Of a stretch of DNA of 64,000 bases, positions 53,634 to 62,803 are shown piece after piece. The stretch covers positions 7,378,001 to 7,442,000 of the forward strand of contig NZ_CP107945.1 of the NCBI RefSeq assembly GCF_036057275.1, given 5' to 3'. The DNA is from Streptomyces sp. NBC_00390 (GTDB lineage: Bacteria; Actinomycetota; Actinomycetes; Streptomycetales; Streptomycetaceae). The position numbers were made by a program, and so were the translations under genes. Positions within the stretch are counted from its first letter, which is position 1. Each line of letters starts with the position of its first letter. The notes beneath the pieces were generated by a model, which was given only the letters and a program-made list of their open reading frames with translations, did not search any database and was not told the DNA's origin.

Positions 53634-54683
53634 TCACAACCCGCGTCCACGATGTGGCCGGCCGGCCGGCCCGGTGACCGCGTCGACGGCGGAGGGGGAG
53701 GCCGCCAGGGAGAGGGTGTCCGGCTCGTCGGAGCTGAGCACATCGTCGCCGTACAGGCCCTTCAGCCAGTTCGACTGGTAGACGGTGTCGAGATACCGAT
53801 CGCCGAGGTCCGGCGCGATGGCCACCGCGGTGACTTCACGCTCGTCGTGCTCGGCCAGCCAGCCCATCGCGCCGCTGACCACCGTCCCGGTGGAGCCGCC
53901 GAACAGGAAACCGTGCCGGGCCAGATAGTGGCAGGCACGGATGGTGTCCGCCTCCTCGACGCGCAGCACCTCATCCACGTAGGACTCGTCGAGCAGTGGC
54001 GGCCGGATACTCATGCCGAGGCCCGGAATCATCCGGCGGCCCGGCTCACCGCCGAACGCCACCGAGCCGACGCTGTCCACGGCGATGATCCGCACCTGCT
54101 GGTGCCACTGCCGGAAGTAGCGCGCGCAGCCCATCAGGGTCCCGGTGGTTCCGGCTCCGACGAACAGCACGTCCAGTCCCGGGAATTCGCGGGCGATCTC
54201 CGGCGCCGTCCTGCGGTAGTGCGCCTTCCAGTTGCTCGGATTGGTGTACTGGCTGAGCCACACGTACCGGTCGTCGGAGGCACACAGCTCGCGGATGTAG
54301 TCGATCCGCGCTCCGAGGAAACCGCCGTTGGCCTCCTGACCGGCGACGATGTGCACCTGGCTGCCCAGTGCCTCCATCATCAACCTGGTCGACAGGTTGC
54401 AGCGAGAGTCCGTCACGCACAGGAACCGGTAGCCCTTGCTCGCCGCGATCGTGCTCAGCGCCACACCGAGGTTTCCGGACGACGATTCGACCAGGATCGA
54501 ATCCGGCGTCAGGACTCCCTCCTGTTCAGCGGTCTCCACCATCTCGATCGCGGCTTTCAGCTTGATCGAGCCGGCGAAGTTGAAACCCTCACACTTCAGG
54601 AAGAGCGGATGGCCGTAGATCGACCGGAGGTCGACGTAGAGCTCCTCCTCGTTGAAGGCATAGGGGACGGATATGACGGGCAC
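53634..54683 (-). CDS. sbnA: 2,3-Diaminopropionate biosynthesis protein SbnA
   Basis: A 349-residue CysK-family PLP enzyme starting at the GTG at 54683, six bases after GAGGAGG. The Schiff-base lysine is K41 (GSIKLK), the substrate loop is ESSSGNLG (66-73), the phosphate loop is GAGTTGT (176-182) and the pyridine-N serine is S264 in GGST. In staphyloferrin B synthesis SbnA joins O-phosphoserine and glutamate to make ACEGA, which SbnB oxidises to L-2,3-diaminopropionate. The SbnB gene lies directly upstream. The C-terminal ~35 residues after LKGLYG are low-complexity. It is the last gene of the five-gene operon. Confidence 0.87.
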   Translation of the reverse strand: MPVISVPYAFNEEELYVDLRSIYGHPLFLKCEGFNFAGSIKLKAAIEMVETAEQEGVLTPDSILVESSSGNLGVALSTIAASKGYRFLCVTDSRCNLSTRLMMEALGSQVHIVAGQEANGGFLGARIDYIRELCASDDRYVWLSQYTNPSNWKAHYRRTAPEIAREFPGLDVLFVGAGTTGTLMGCARYFRQWHQQVRIIAVDSVGSVAFGGEPGRRMIPGLGMSIRPPLLDESYVDEVLRVEEADTIRACHYLARHGFLFGGSTGTVVSGAMGWLAEHDEREVTAVAIAPDLGDRYLDTVYQSNWLKGLYGDDVLSSDEPDTLSLAASPSAVDAVTGPAGRPHRGRGL

Positions 54684-54896
54684 GGTGGCCTCCTCATCTG
54701 CAGCAGAGCACGTTCGGAACGTCCGTCCGGCCGCATACGGGCTTCTCGCTCTCAGGGGCGGGAGCCTGCGTCCCACAAGGCCGGACGGCGGAACTCTGCG
54801 TCAGTGTCGGTGGTGTCGGGCGCCCAGACGTACGGCGGCTCGACCGGTGATCTCTCACTGGGATTCCTGTACAACCCTCCAGGGCTCGCGGCCAGT

Positions 54897-55931
54897 TCAT
54901 CCGTACCGGCTCAGTTCGTGGAAGAAGTCGTCGACGACGTGCAACTCTCCGGCGCGGGCCACCTCGTCGTAGACCCACTTGCCCACGGCGAGGTCGAGGA
55001 CGCCGAGACCGAAGGGCGAGAACACCACCGTCCGGTCCGCCGGCACCGTCACCCGTCCGGCCATCACGTCGTCCAGCGTGCCGTGCAGGAAGTCCCGGTT
55101 GCCCGTGAGCTGCTCGGCCAGATGCGTCGAGGTGTCGGCCTTCAGACAGTGCTCGATGTCGTCGACGATGTTGGTCGAGGCGAGCACGATCACCGGCGCG
55201 AGGTCGCGCAGTGACACGTGCAGCACCAGTGGATGGTGTGCGAACCACGACAGGTCGCTGACGTGCGGCTGACCGGCGACGGTGGCGAAGACCACCAGGT
55301 CGCTGAGGCGGATCAGCTCCTCGGCGCTGTCGTGCACGGTGATCCTGCCGGCTGTGCCCGACTGTTCCAGGTAACAGCGGAAGCCGGCCGCGCTGTCGGT
55401 GGACAGGTCGTGCACGCCGATCTCGTCGAACGACCAGCCCGTGCCGGCAAGGAAGGTGTGGATGTAGCGGGCGATCAGGCCCGTCCCGACGAACCCGACG
55501 CGTGTCGGCCGCGGCCGGCTGCGGCTGAGGCATTCGGCCGCCGACGCCGCCGACGCGGCCGTCCTGGTGGCGCTGATGATCGAGCTTTCCAGACAGGCGA
55601 ACGGATAGCCGCTGTCGTGGTCGTTGAGGATCAGCACGGCCGAGGCCCTCGGGATGCCCGCCGTCACGTTCGCCGGGAAGCTGGAGATCCACTTCAGGCC
55701 GTCCACCCGCGTCTCTCCGCCGATCGAGGCGGGCAGCGCGATGATCCGGGAGGACGGGCGGTCGGGCAGCCGCAGGAAGTAGGACGGTGGGTTCACCGAC
55801 TGACCGGCGCTGTGCAGCCTGTAGGTGGCCTCGACCAACTCGACGATTTCCTTCTCGCGCCCCTGCAGTACGCGCTGAACCTGGGCACCGGAGATCACCG
55901 CGAACGGTGGCACAGTGAGCGGCTCGGGCAT
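54897..55931 (-). CDS. sbnB: 2,3-Diaminopropionate biosynthesis protein SbnB (ornithine cyclodeaminase family)
   Basis: A 344-residue NAD-dependent enzyme of the OCD/mu-crystallin family. The ATG at 55931 follows GGAG. Motifs: LRLPDRPSSRIIALPASIGG and GLKWISSFPANVTAGIPRAS (the substrate K in GLKWISS), the Rossmann GFVGTGLIARYI (about 145-156), and SLRDLAP. SbnB cleaves ACEGA oxidatively to L-Dap and 2-oxoglutarate. A 213-bp gap separates it from sbnA. The upstream frame is open into the dioxygenase region, but codon bias and the RBS fix the start here. Confidence 0.88.
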   Translation of the reverse strand: MPEPLTVPPFAVISGAQVQRVLQGREKEIVELVEATYRLHSAGQSVNPPSYFLRLPDRPSSRIIALPASIGGETRVDGLKWISSFPANVTAGIPRASAVLILNDHDSGYPFACLESSIISATRTAASAASAAECLSRSRPRPTRVGFVGTGLIARYIHTFLAGTGWSFDEIGVHDLSTDSAAGFRCYLEQSGTAGRITVHDSAEELIRLSDLVVFATVAGQPHVSDLSWFAHHPLVLHVSLRDLAPVIVLASTNIVDDIEHCLKADTSTHLAEQLTGNRDFLHGTLDDVMAGRVTVPADRTVVFSPFGLGVLDLAVGKWVYDEVARAGELHVVDDFFHELSRYG

Positions 55932-55963
55932 TGAGGACTCCGTGGTGAGGGAACGGATGACGG

Positions 55964-56965
55964 TCACCCTGCGGTGCCGTTCGGCGAGCAGTCGGTCAGG
56001 CGCACCGCCTCGGCCATCGCGACCAGCACCTCGCGCGGCCCTTCGAAGGGCTCCCTGCTGTGCGCGGTGCGGATGTTGTCGACGAACAGCAGGTCGCCGG
56101 CCTGCCACGGCTCGCGTGCGGTGCAGTCCTCGTAGACCTTGTTGATCAGTTGCACGACGTCCTCGCCGATGGGGTCGCCTTCGCCGAAGCGGGTGTTGAA
56201 CGGCAGTCCGTCGGCGCCGTAGACGTCCACCAGGTACTCGCGCACCTCGGGGGCCATCGTCCACTCGTTGAGGAACGCGATCTGGTTGAACCAGCAGCGC
56301 CGGCCGGTGACCGGGTGTCGCACGACGGCGCTGCGGCGCTGCCTGGTGTGCAGTCCACCGTCGGGCTGCCATTCGTACTCGATCGCGTTGGCGCGGCAGT
56401 AGTCCTCGATGGCCCCCCGGTCCTCGGTGCCGAACGCTTCGGCCAAGGACGCACCGATCTCGTCGTTGTAGCTGCGGGTGAGCATCCAGCCCTCCCGCGC
56501 GAACCGCTTGGTCAACTCGTCGGGCAGCGCCTCGAGTACGGTCGGTGAGTCGGCCACCGCGGTGGCTCCGCCCTCGGTGGGCGCACTGAGGCACGCGAAC
56601 AGCATCAGGCCGGGGAACTCGAGCCGGTAGCTCAGTTCGTGATGCATGCACATCGGCTGGTTCGGCGGCCACGTCGACGAGGAGTACACGCCGTCGGAGT
56701 AGGCCTTACGGGGGGCGAAGGCCTCCTTCTCGGCCATCGGAGCGGTGGCCAGCCGCTGAAGAACGGCACCGAACTCGGCCGCGTCGCGCAGCTCCAGGCC
56801 ACGGACCAGGACCGAGCCGCGCCCGGCGACGACGGCGCGCAGGGCTTCACGCTGCTCGCCCACCCAGGTTGCCGCGTCGGCCGTGGCCTCGACCCGCAGC
56901 ATGGGAGGTTTGCCGGGTTGTGACTCCACATCGAGCAGTGATGTCGGCAGTGAGGACGGCATCAT
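55964..56965 (-). CDS. TauD/clavaminate synthase-like Fe(II)/2-oxoglutarate dioxygenase
   Basis: A 333-residue non-heme iron oxygenase. The metal triad is visible as H108-x-E110 (MHHELSY) and H302 (NIRTAHSREPF); R311 in FEGPR should bind 2-oxoglutarate. The HxE form and the surrounding sequence are typical of amino-acid beta-hydroxylases of the AsnO/VioC type, which act on free amino acids or carrier-bound residues. In this operon it may hydroxylate diaminopropionate or a precursor. It starts 20 bp after the NRPS stop and ends 32 bp before sbnB. Confidence 0.85.
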   Translation of the reverse strand: MMPSSLPTSLLDVESQPGKPPMLRVEATADAATWVGEQREALRAVVAGRGSVLVRGLELRDAAEFGAVLQRLATAPMAEKEAFAPRKAYSDGVYSSSTWPPNQPMCMHHELSYRLEFPGLMLFACLSAPTEGGATAVADSPTVLEALPDELTKRFAREGWMLTRSYNDEIGASLAEAFGTEDRGAIEDYCRANAIEYEWQPDGGLHTRQRRSAVVRHPVTGRRCWFNQIAFLNEWTMAPEVREYLVDVYGADGLPFNTRFGEGDPIGEDVVQLINKVYEDCTAREPWQAGDLLFVDNIRTAHSREPFEGPREVLVAMAEAVRLTDCSPNGTAG

Positions 56966-56985
56966 GTGTTCCTTTCAGTCGCGGC

Positions 56986-59900
56986 TCAGGAAGAGCCCGG
57001 CCAGTCGGCGGCGCGCAGCACTGCCTTGGCCGCCTCGGTCGGACGGGTGCGCAGGAAGTAGTGGCCGCCGTCGGCGAGCTCGTGCAGGTCGACGTGCTCG
57101 GCCAGGAGCTGCCAGTCGCGGTACCGGCGCGGGAATTCCGCCGTGCTCGGGTCGTCCGCGGCAACGACCACGGTGACCGGCGCGGACAGCCGCACTGTCG
57201 GTGGGGTATCCAGCGCGTCGGCGAAATAGCGGTGTGCGGACACGCAGTCGTGCCGGAAGGCGGCGCCGACCTGCTCGGCGTGGTGCGCATCCAGCTCACC
57301 GAGCTCGGCGTACCCGCTGTCCACGGCCAGCCGTGCGGCGATCTCCGTGTTGCTCCGCTCGGCCAGCTCGGCGATGGCGGCGCGCCGGTCGCCGGCGTCA
57401 CCGAGCAGCTGCGCTCCCAGGAACACCCGCTGGACCTCTACGCCGCGCTCCTGGAGCTGCCTGGCCGTCTCCACGGCCAGTGCGGTGCCCGAGGAGTGAC
57501 CCCACAGCAGGAGCCTGGTCAGACCACGCCGGGTGATCTCGGTGACGATCTGCTCGGCCACCTGTGCCATCGGCACGAACGGCTCGCTCTCGCGGGCCAC
57601 ATCGTGACCGGGCAGCTCTACGGCGTAGACCGATATGCCGCCGGTCGGCAGAGCCCTGGCCATCGGCCGGAAGTTCACGGCGTTGCCGCCGGCACAGGGA
57701 AAGCACAGCAGGGCACCGGACTGCGCCCGGTCCGGTCCCGACAGTGACTGCAGCAGCCCGGACCGCTCGGACCTGCCGTCGACCACTGCGGCCAGATCGG
57801 CGAGGACCGGGTGACGGGTGACGTCCTTGAGGGTCACCGCACGGTCCAGGGCAATGGCCAGCTTCACTGCCGTCAGCGACGTGCCGCCGCGGTCGAAGAA
57901 GTGGTCCCGCCGTCCGATCAGGTGCTGCGGAATGCCGAGCACCTGCTCCCAGGCGTCCGCGATCCGCTGTTCGGCCGGCGTGCTCGGCGCGTGGTGGTCG
58001 GCCTCGACGACGTCGAGTTCTCCGGCGAGCGCGCTCAGTGTCTTCCTGTCGATCTTGCTGTTGGCGGTCAGCGGCAGGTCTTCCCGCCAGTGGAAGGCGG
58101 ACGGGACCATGTACTCGGGCAGCGAGGCACCCAGTCCGTCCCGGAGGACGTCGACCTCCAGGGGCTCGGGTGCGCAGTAGAAGGCCACCAGGTGTTTGCC
58201 TTGGCCGGCCCGCTCGGCGATCACCACTGCGCCGTCGCGGACACCGGGCACCCGCAGCAGGGTGTTCTCGATCTCGCCGATCTCGACGCGGAAGCCACGG
58301 ATCTTGACCTGGGTGTCCCGGCGGCCGAGGAACTCCAGCTTCCCCTCCGGCTGCCAGCGGCCGTAGTCGCCGCCCCGGTAGAGCCGCCGGCCCGCGCGGT
58401 GCGGATCGTCCAGATAGGCCAGCCGGGTGCGTTCGGGGTCGTTGACATATCCGCGCCCGACGCAGACTCCGGAGAAGACGATCGCTCCCGGGGCGCCCAG
58501 CGGAACGGGGGACAGGTGCTCGTCGACCACATAGACATGCACGTTGTTGACGGGGCGCCCGAGCGGGACCCGGTCCCCGTCCGGCACCCGGTCCATCACT
58601 TCGTGGTTCGTGTCGTCCGAGGTCTCGGTCAGCCCGTAGGCGTTGACCAGCTGGATCCTGGGCTCGGCCGTGAACCAGCGCTGGATGAGCTCCTTCTTCA
58701 ACGCCTCGCCGGTGACCGACACACACCGCAGGTCCGGCAGCTCGCGGGGGCGCTGCTCCAGACAGGAGAGCACGACATCGAGGTACGACGGCACCACCTG
58801 GAGCACGGCCACCCGGCCGTCGGTGATCTTGTCGATGAAGCGTTCGACGTCCAGGATCACTTCCTGCTCGACCAGCAGGGTCCGCCCACCGACCAGCAGC
58901 GCCGACAGCAGCTGCCACAGCGAGATGTCGAAGCACTGTGGTGCGGTCTGGGCCACCACCTGCCCCTCGCCGATCCCCAGGTCGTCGATCTTTGCGTAGA
59001 GATGGTTGAGCAGGCCCGCGTGCTCGCACATCGCACCCTTGGGCTCACCGGTGGAGCCGGAGGTGAAGTAGATGTAGGCCAGTTGGTCCGGCGCCACGCC
59101 GACGCCGGGATCACCGTCGCCGTGCTCCTCCTCGTAGGCCGTGTCGACGAAGAGTGTCCGGACCGTGGGCAGTGCGTCGAGGGCCCGATCGAGGGTGGTG
59201 GTGCTGCCTCGTTCGGTCAGTACGAGGGCGCACTCGGCGCGGGAGAGCGTGGTCGCGATGCGCCCGGCCGGGAAATGCGGCTCGATGGGCAGATACACTC
59301 CACCGGCCTTGAAGACCGCCAGGACCGCGGCCAGCCAGTCCAGGTTGCGCTCGGTCACCACTGCGACGACCCCTTCGCGGCGCAGGCCCCGGGCCAGCAA
59401 CGCGCGTGCCACCCGATTGGCACGGGCGTTGAGCTCCTGGTACGTCCACTGCCGGCCGCCGTGCACCGCCGCGACAGCGCCCGGATGCGCCCGCACACGC
59501 TGCTCGAACAACTCGTGCACCCGAAGGTCCGGCAACTCCCGGCACGGGCCCGCCAGCCCGTCGAGCTGGAACCGCAACTCCTCGGCGGACAGCAGACTCT
59601 GCCGCCCGTGCCCGGCATCGGGGTCGGCGGCGATCAGCCCCAGCGCGGCAAGGTGGTAGCCGGCGATACGGGCCGCGCAGTCGGCGTCGAGCACCTCGGT
59701 GCGGTAGCGCAGCCGCAGCCCGAGCCGGCCGCCGTGGTGCGCGAACCCCACCCACAGAGCCGTGTCCTCGGCCGGCTCACCGCCGGCACCGGCCGGATCG
59801 AGCACGGTCTCGAAGAGCGGGCCGGTCAGCCCCAGCTCGCGTCGGAGATCACCGATCGGGAAGTCCTTGTGCGACAGCAGCTCCGACTCGACCTGGTGCG

Positions 59901-60237
59901 CGCTCAGCAGCAGCGTCCGCCACGAGCCCGGATCCGTCGTCAGCCGGCACGGCAACGGCCGGCCGCCCTCCGGCGGAACGTAGCCGGTCACGACCTCCGT
60001 CTCGCCGGACAGCGCGCCAAGCACCTTCGCGTGCGCGGCCAGCAGAATCGAACTGAGCGGCACCGCTGCCTCGTCCGTCAGCCGGCGCAGCGCTTCCACC
60101 ACCTCGTCCGGGACCGCCGCCTCGTGCTCGCAGACGCCCGGCGCCGGACGGAGCGTCCACCGGGGGATCGGGGTGAAACCGCCGGCGAGGAGCACACCGC
60201 GCCAGAAGTCACGGCCGGAGTCCATGTGCGTTTCCAT
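56986..60237 (-). CDS. NRPS with partial condensation, adenylation, thiolation and thioesterase domains
   Basis: A 1083-residue synthetase; the ATG at 60237 follows GGGGAGG. Residues about 1-215 look like the C-terminal half of a condensation domain and lack HHxxxDG. The A domain (about 230-735) has A3 FTSGSTGEPKG, A5 NAYGLTETSDD, A7 YRGGDYGRW, A8 and the A10 lysine in NSKID. The carrier (about 755-825) has S787 in FDRGGTSL. The type I thioesterase (about 835-1083) has GHSSG with S915. By manual alignment to GrsA the pocket reads D-I-W-Q-S-T-A-D-D-K; two acids at the last positions before K suggest a basic side chain such as diaminopropionate. Its start lies inside the 3' end of the preceding gene. 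Confidence 0.88.
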   Translation of the reverse strand: METHMDSGRDFWRGVLLAGGFTPIPRWTLRPAPGVCEHEAAVPDEVVEALRRLTDEAAVPLSSILLAAHAKVLGALSGETEVVTGYVPPEGGRPLPCRLTTDPGSWRTLLLSAHQVESELLSHKDFPIGDLRRELGLTGPLFETVLDPAGAGGEPAEDTALWVGFAHHGGRLGLRLRYRTEVLDADCAARIAGYHLAALGLIAADPDAGHGRQSLLSAEELRFQLDGLAGPCRELPDLRVHELFEQRVRAHPGAVAAVHGGRQWTYQELNARANRVARALLARGLRREGVVAVVTERNLDWLAAVLAVFKAGGVYLPIEPHFPAGRIATTLSRAECALVLTERGSTTTLDRALDALPTVRTLFVDTAYEEEHGDGDPGVGVAPDQLAYIYFTSGSTGEPKGAMCEHAGLLNHLYAKIDDLGIGEGQVVAQTAPQCFDISLWQLLSALLVGGRTLLVEQEVILDVERFIDKITDGRVAVLQVVPSYLDVVLSCLEQRPRELPDLRCVSVTGEALKKELIQRWFTAEPRIQLVNAYGLTETSDDTNHEVMDRVPDGDRVPLGRPVNNVHVYVVDEHLSPVPLGAPGAIVFSGVCVGRGYVNDPERTRLAYLDDPHRAGRRLYRGGDYGRWQPEGKLEFLGRRDTQVKIRGFRVEIGEIENTLLRVPGVRDGAVVIAERAGQGKHLVAFYCAPEPLEVDVLRDGLGASLPEYMVPSAFHWREDLPLTANSKIDRKTLSALAGELDVVEADHHAPSTPAEQRIADAWEQVLGIPQHLIGRRDHFFDRGGTSLTAVKLAIALDRAVTLKDVTRHPVLADLAAVVDGRSERSGLLQSLSGPDRAQSGALLCFPCAGGNAVNFRPMARALPTGGISVYAVELPGHDVARESEPFVPMAQVAEQIVTEITRRGLTRLLLWGHSSGTALAVETARQLQERGVEVQRVFLGAQLLGDAGDRRAAIAELAERSNTEIAARLAVDSGYAELGELDAHHAEQVGAAFRHDCVSAHRYFADALDTPPTVRLSAPVTVVVAADDPSTAEFPRRYRDWQLLAEHVDLHELADGGHYFLRTRPTEAAKAVLRAADWPGSS

Positions 60238-62803
60238 CGGATCCTCCCCTCTGCTCACGGGCTCCACAGTGCTGTTCGCGCACCGGCGTCACGGGGTGAC
60301 CGAGGGCTTGTCGCAGCTCCGAGGCCGGGTTTCCTCCCCACGACGCGTGCGGGGGAATCTCCTCGCCCTTCATGAGGAAGGAGTCAGGCGCGAGCACGGC
60401 GCCGTCGCCCATCGTCACGCCGTAGTGGACGTGAGCGCCGACACCGAGGGTGCAGCCGCTGCCGAGCGTGGTGTGGTCGGACTTGAAGGTGCCGTCCTCC
60501 TGCGAGTGGCACTGGATCTTGCTCCCCGCATTGAGCGTGCAGCCGTCCGCGATGGCGATGAGCGTCCGCTCGGTCAGCATGCAGCCGTCGTCGAAGACCC
60601 TGCTGCCGAGCCGGACACCCAGCAACCGCCAGATCATGTTCTTGAAGGGGGTGCCGTTGAAGACGTTGAAGTACTCGACGGGCACCTTCCAAAGGCGCTC
60701 GTGCAACCAGAAGTTCGGGTCGTAGATGGAACACAACTGCGGTCGCAGTGCACGGAATGCCGTGATGACGCGTTCCACCAGTACGTAGTAGAGCGCGGTG
60801 AACACGAGGGCGAGGGCCAGGGACGCGGCGATCATCATCTGTCCGAGAGCGCCGTACAGCTCGACGGCCGCGAGGCCGAGGAGCGTGAGCACGAACAGGT
60901 GCAGCCACCGCACGAACAGGAACGCACCCATCGTGCGGATGTTGTAGCGGTTCTTCGCGGCGAGGTGGTCGCGCAGGGTGGCCCCGCCCCGCAGATGGTC
61001 GAACCGGCTGTCGCGCTCCACCGACCGGGGAATCTCGAAGCAGGGCGAGCCGAGCAGGCCCACCCCCTCGCGGACCTCGCCGTCCAGCGGAACCATCACC
61101 TTGGTCGCGAGGAGGCAGTTGTCACCCGTCTTGGCCCGCGAAGGATAGGCGATGTTGTTCCCGAGGAAGTTGCGCGGCCCGATCGATGCCTGGGACACGC
61201 AAAAGGATGTGCTCGAGAAGTCGGCGTTGATGATCGAGAGCCCGTCGGCGATCATCGTTCCGCTGCCGACATGGCTCAGGTACGGCGTCTCGTGCTGCAC
61301 TTCCGTGCCGAAGTTGGACCCGGTCTGCTCGACCTGGGACAGGTCGTAACCGAGGCCGCGCAGATAGTGGACGATGTAGGAGCTGTCGCCGAAGAGCCAT
61401 TTGAAGAACTTGATGTTCGTCATGCGTGCGATCGCCCGGTGCACGGAGTAGTGAAAGCCGTACAGCGGATAGGCCTTGTCCGGCTTGATCAGCAGGTTCA
61501 GCAGGCGGGGAACGGTGAGCAGTACGGCGAGGCCCACGATGCCGAAGCCGAGGAAGAGCGCGAGGGAAAGGACCAGCGCGTCGGTGAAGAGCTGCGGCGT
61601 GGTGATCCCCATCGCGTCGAGGCCCGGCACGTTGACCAGAGCAGGGAACACGGCCAGCAGCATGTACAGGCCGCCGACGGTCAGGGGCACGTACAGCAGG
61701 AGCACCTGGAGCACGGTGACGAGGCCGTAGCCGGCCCGGCGCAGCGTGCCGCAGCGCGCCGGCGCGACCCTCACGTAGTCGACCTCCGTGCTCTGCGCCG
61801 GGGATCCGTGCCAGTGCTGGCCGTCGGGGACCACCTGGCCGCTGTGCAGCGACGACGCGTGGCCGAGCTGCGCTCCGTCGCCCATCGACGTGTCGATGTC
61901 GAGCACGGTCTTCTCGCCGATGAACACGTCCCTGCCGAGGGTGACCGGGCCGGTCTGGATACGCCCGGCGTGCGCCCGGTAACAGAGAAGGAACGCTTCC
62001 TTACGGATCACGGTACCGGCGCCGATCGTGAGCAGGTCGGTGCAGACCGGAATGGTTCGGGAGAGGATCGTGACCCCCTTGCCGATCCGCGCGCCGAGTG
62101 CCCGCAGGTACAGCACGTACAGCGGATTTCCGACGAAGAAGATCATCGGGTTGGCGTGGACCAGTGCCTTGACGGTCCAGAAGCGCAGATAGGTCAGACC
62201 CCAGACCGGGAAGTCGCGGGGCTTCCACCGGCCGATGAGGATCCATTTGGCCACGATCGGAAACGTGCACAGGCCGACGAAGCCGATGCCGCCGAAGACG
62301 ACGGAGCGGAGGTAGATGTCGGTGACACCTGAGCCGGCGGAGACCCACTCGTAGCCTCGGGCGACGACAATTCCGGAGAGGTAGCAGTATCCGACGAAAA
62401 TCAGCAACTGCAGTGTTCCGCAGAGGGCGTACCGCAGTGTGCTTGCCGGTGCCACTGCCTCGGTCGACAGCGGGACCGGCGTCTCGACGGGGGTGGGCGC
62501 GGCATCCTCGAAGGCCGTTGCCAGGCTACGGATCGTCGGGTTCCGGTAGATGTCCTTCATCGACACCGACGGCAGGTCCCCCCGCTTCCTGACCCGTGCA
62601 CAGAATTGGGCCATCACCAGCGAGTTGGCGCCGAGGTCATCGAAGAAGTGGCCGTCGACCGGCACCTGCTCGATGCACACGACATCAGCCAGCACATCGG
62701 CGAATTCTCTTTCGATGCCGGTCTTCGGGCCGGTGTATCTGCGTTTGGTGATTGCAGATTCATCCGGCCCGGGCGTCAAGACTTCGACGGAATTTTCCTC
62801 CAT
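60209..62803 (-). CDS. Carrier protein fused to Pls/PosA-type membrane synthetase domain
   Basis: An 864-residue protein. Residues about 25-100 are a carrier domain with S61 in DDLGANSL. About six or more membrane segments then alternate with soluble domains containing left-handed beta-helix hexapeptide repeats (GARIGKGVTILSRT, IGAGTVIRKEAF, TLGRDVFIGEKTVL; a second set near 490-560; a third near 745-825, GSGCTLGVGAHVHYGV). This matches the C-terminal membrane part of epsilon-poly-L-lysine synthetase, in which tandem domains carry out iterative peptide bond formation. No adenylation domain is present; the NRPS downstream supplies it. It is the first gene of the operon. Confidence 0.85.
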   Translation of the reverse strand: MEENSVEVLTPGPDESAITKRRYTGPKTGIEREFADVLADVVCIEQVPVDGHFFDDLGANSLVMAQFCARVRKRGDLPSVSMKDIYRNPTIRSLATAFEDAAPTPVETPVPLSTEAVAPASTLRYALCGTLQLLIFVGYCYLSGIVVARGYEWVSAGSGVTDIYLRSVVFGGIGFVGLCTFPIVAKWILIGRWKPRDFPVWGLTYLRFWTVKALVHANPMIFFVGNPLYVLYLRALGARIGKGVTILSRTIPVCTDLLTIGAGTVIRKEAFLLCYRAHAGRIQTGPVTLGRDVFIGEKTVLDIDTSMGDGAQLGHASSLHSGQVVPDGQHWHGSPAQSTEVDYVRVAPARCGTLRRAGYGLVTVLQVLLLYVPLTVGGLYMLLAVFPALVNVPGLDAMGITTPQLFTDALVLSLALFLGFGIVGLAVLLTVPRLLNLLIKPDKAYPLYGFHYSVHRAIARMTNIKFFKWLFGDSSYIVHYLRGLGYDLSQVEQTGSNFGTEVQHETPYLSHVGSGTMIADGLSIINADFSSTSFCVSQASIGPRNFLGNNIAYPSRAKTGDNCLLATKVMVPLDGEVREGVGLLGSPCFEIPRSVERDSRFDHLRGGATLRDHLAAKNRYNIRTMGAFLFVRWLHLFVLTLLGLAAVELYGALGQMMIAASLALALVFTALYYVLVERVITAFRALRPQLCSIYDPNFWLHERLWKVPVEYFNVFNGTPFKNMIWRLLGVRLGSRVFDDGCMLTERTLIAIADGCTLNAGSKIQCHSQEDGTFKSDHTTLGSGCTLGVGAHVHYGVTMGDGAVLAPDSFLMKGEEIPPHASWGGNPASELRQALGHPVTPVREQHCGAREQRGGSDGNAHGLRP

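Noticed and set aside
55932-56672. N-terminal extension of SbnB by the open upstream frame
   Set aside because: It overlaps the dioxygenase gene out of frame, and an RBS and the family start point to 55931.
53634-62803. Staphyloferrin B-type siderophore operon
   Set aside because: SbnA and SbnB are present, but no IucA/IucC-type synthetase; the assembly genes are NRPS and Pls-like.
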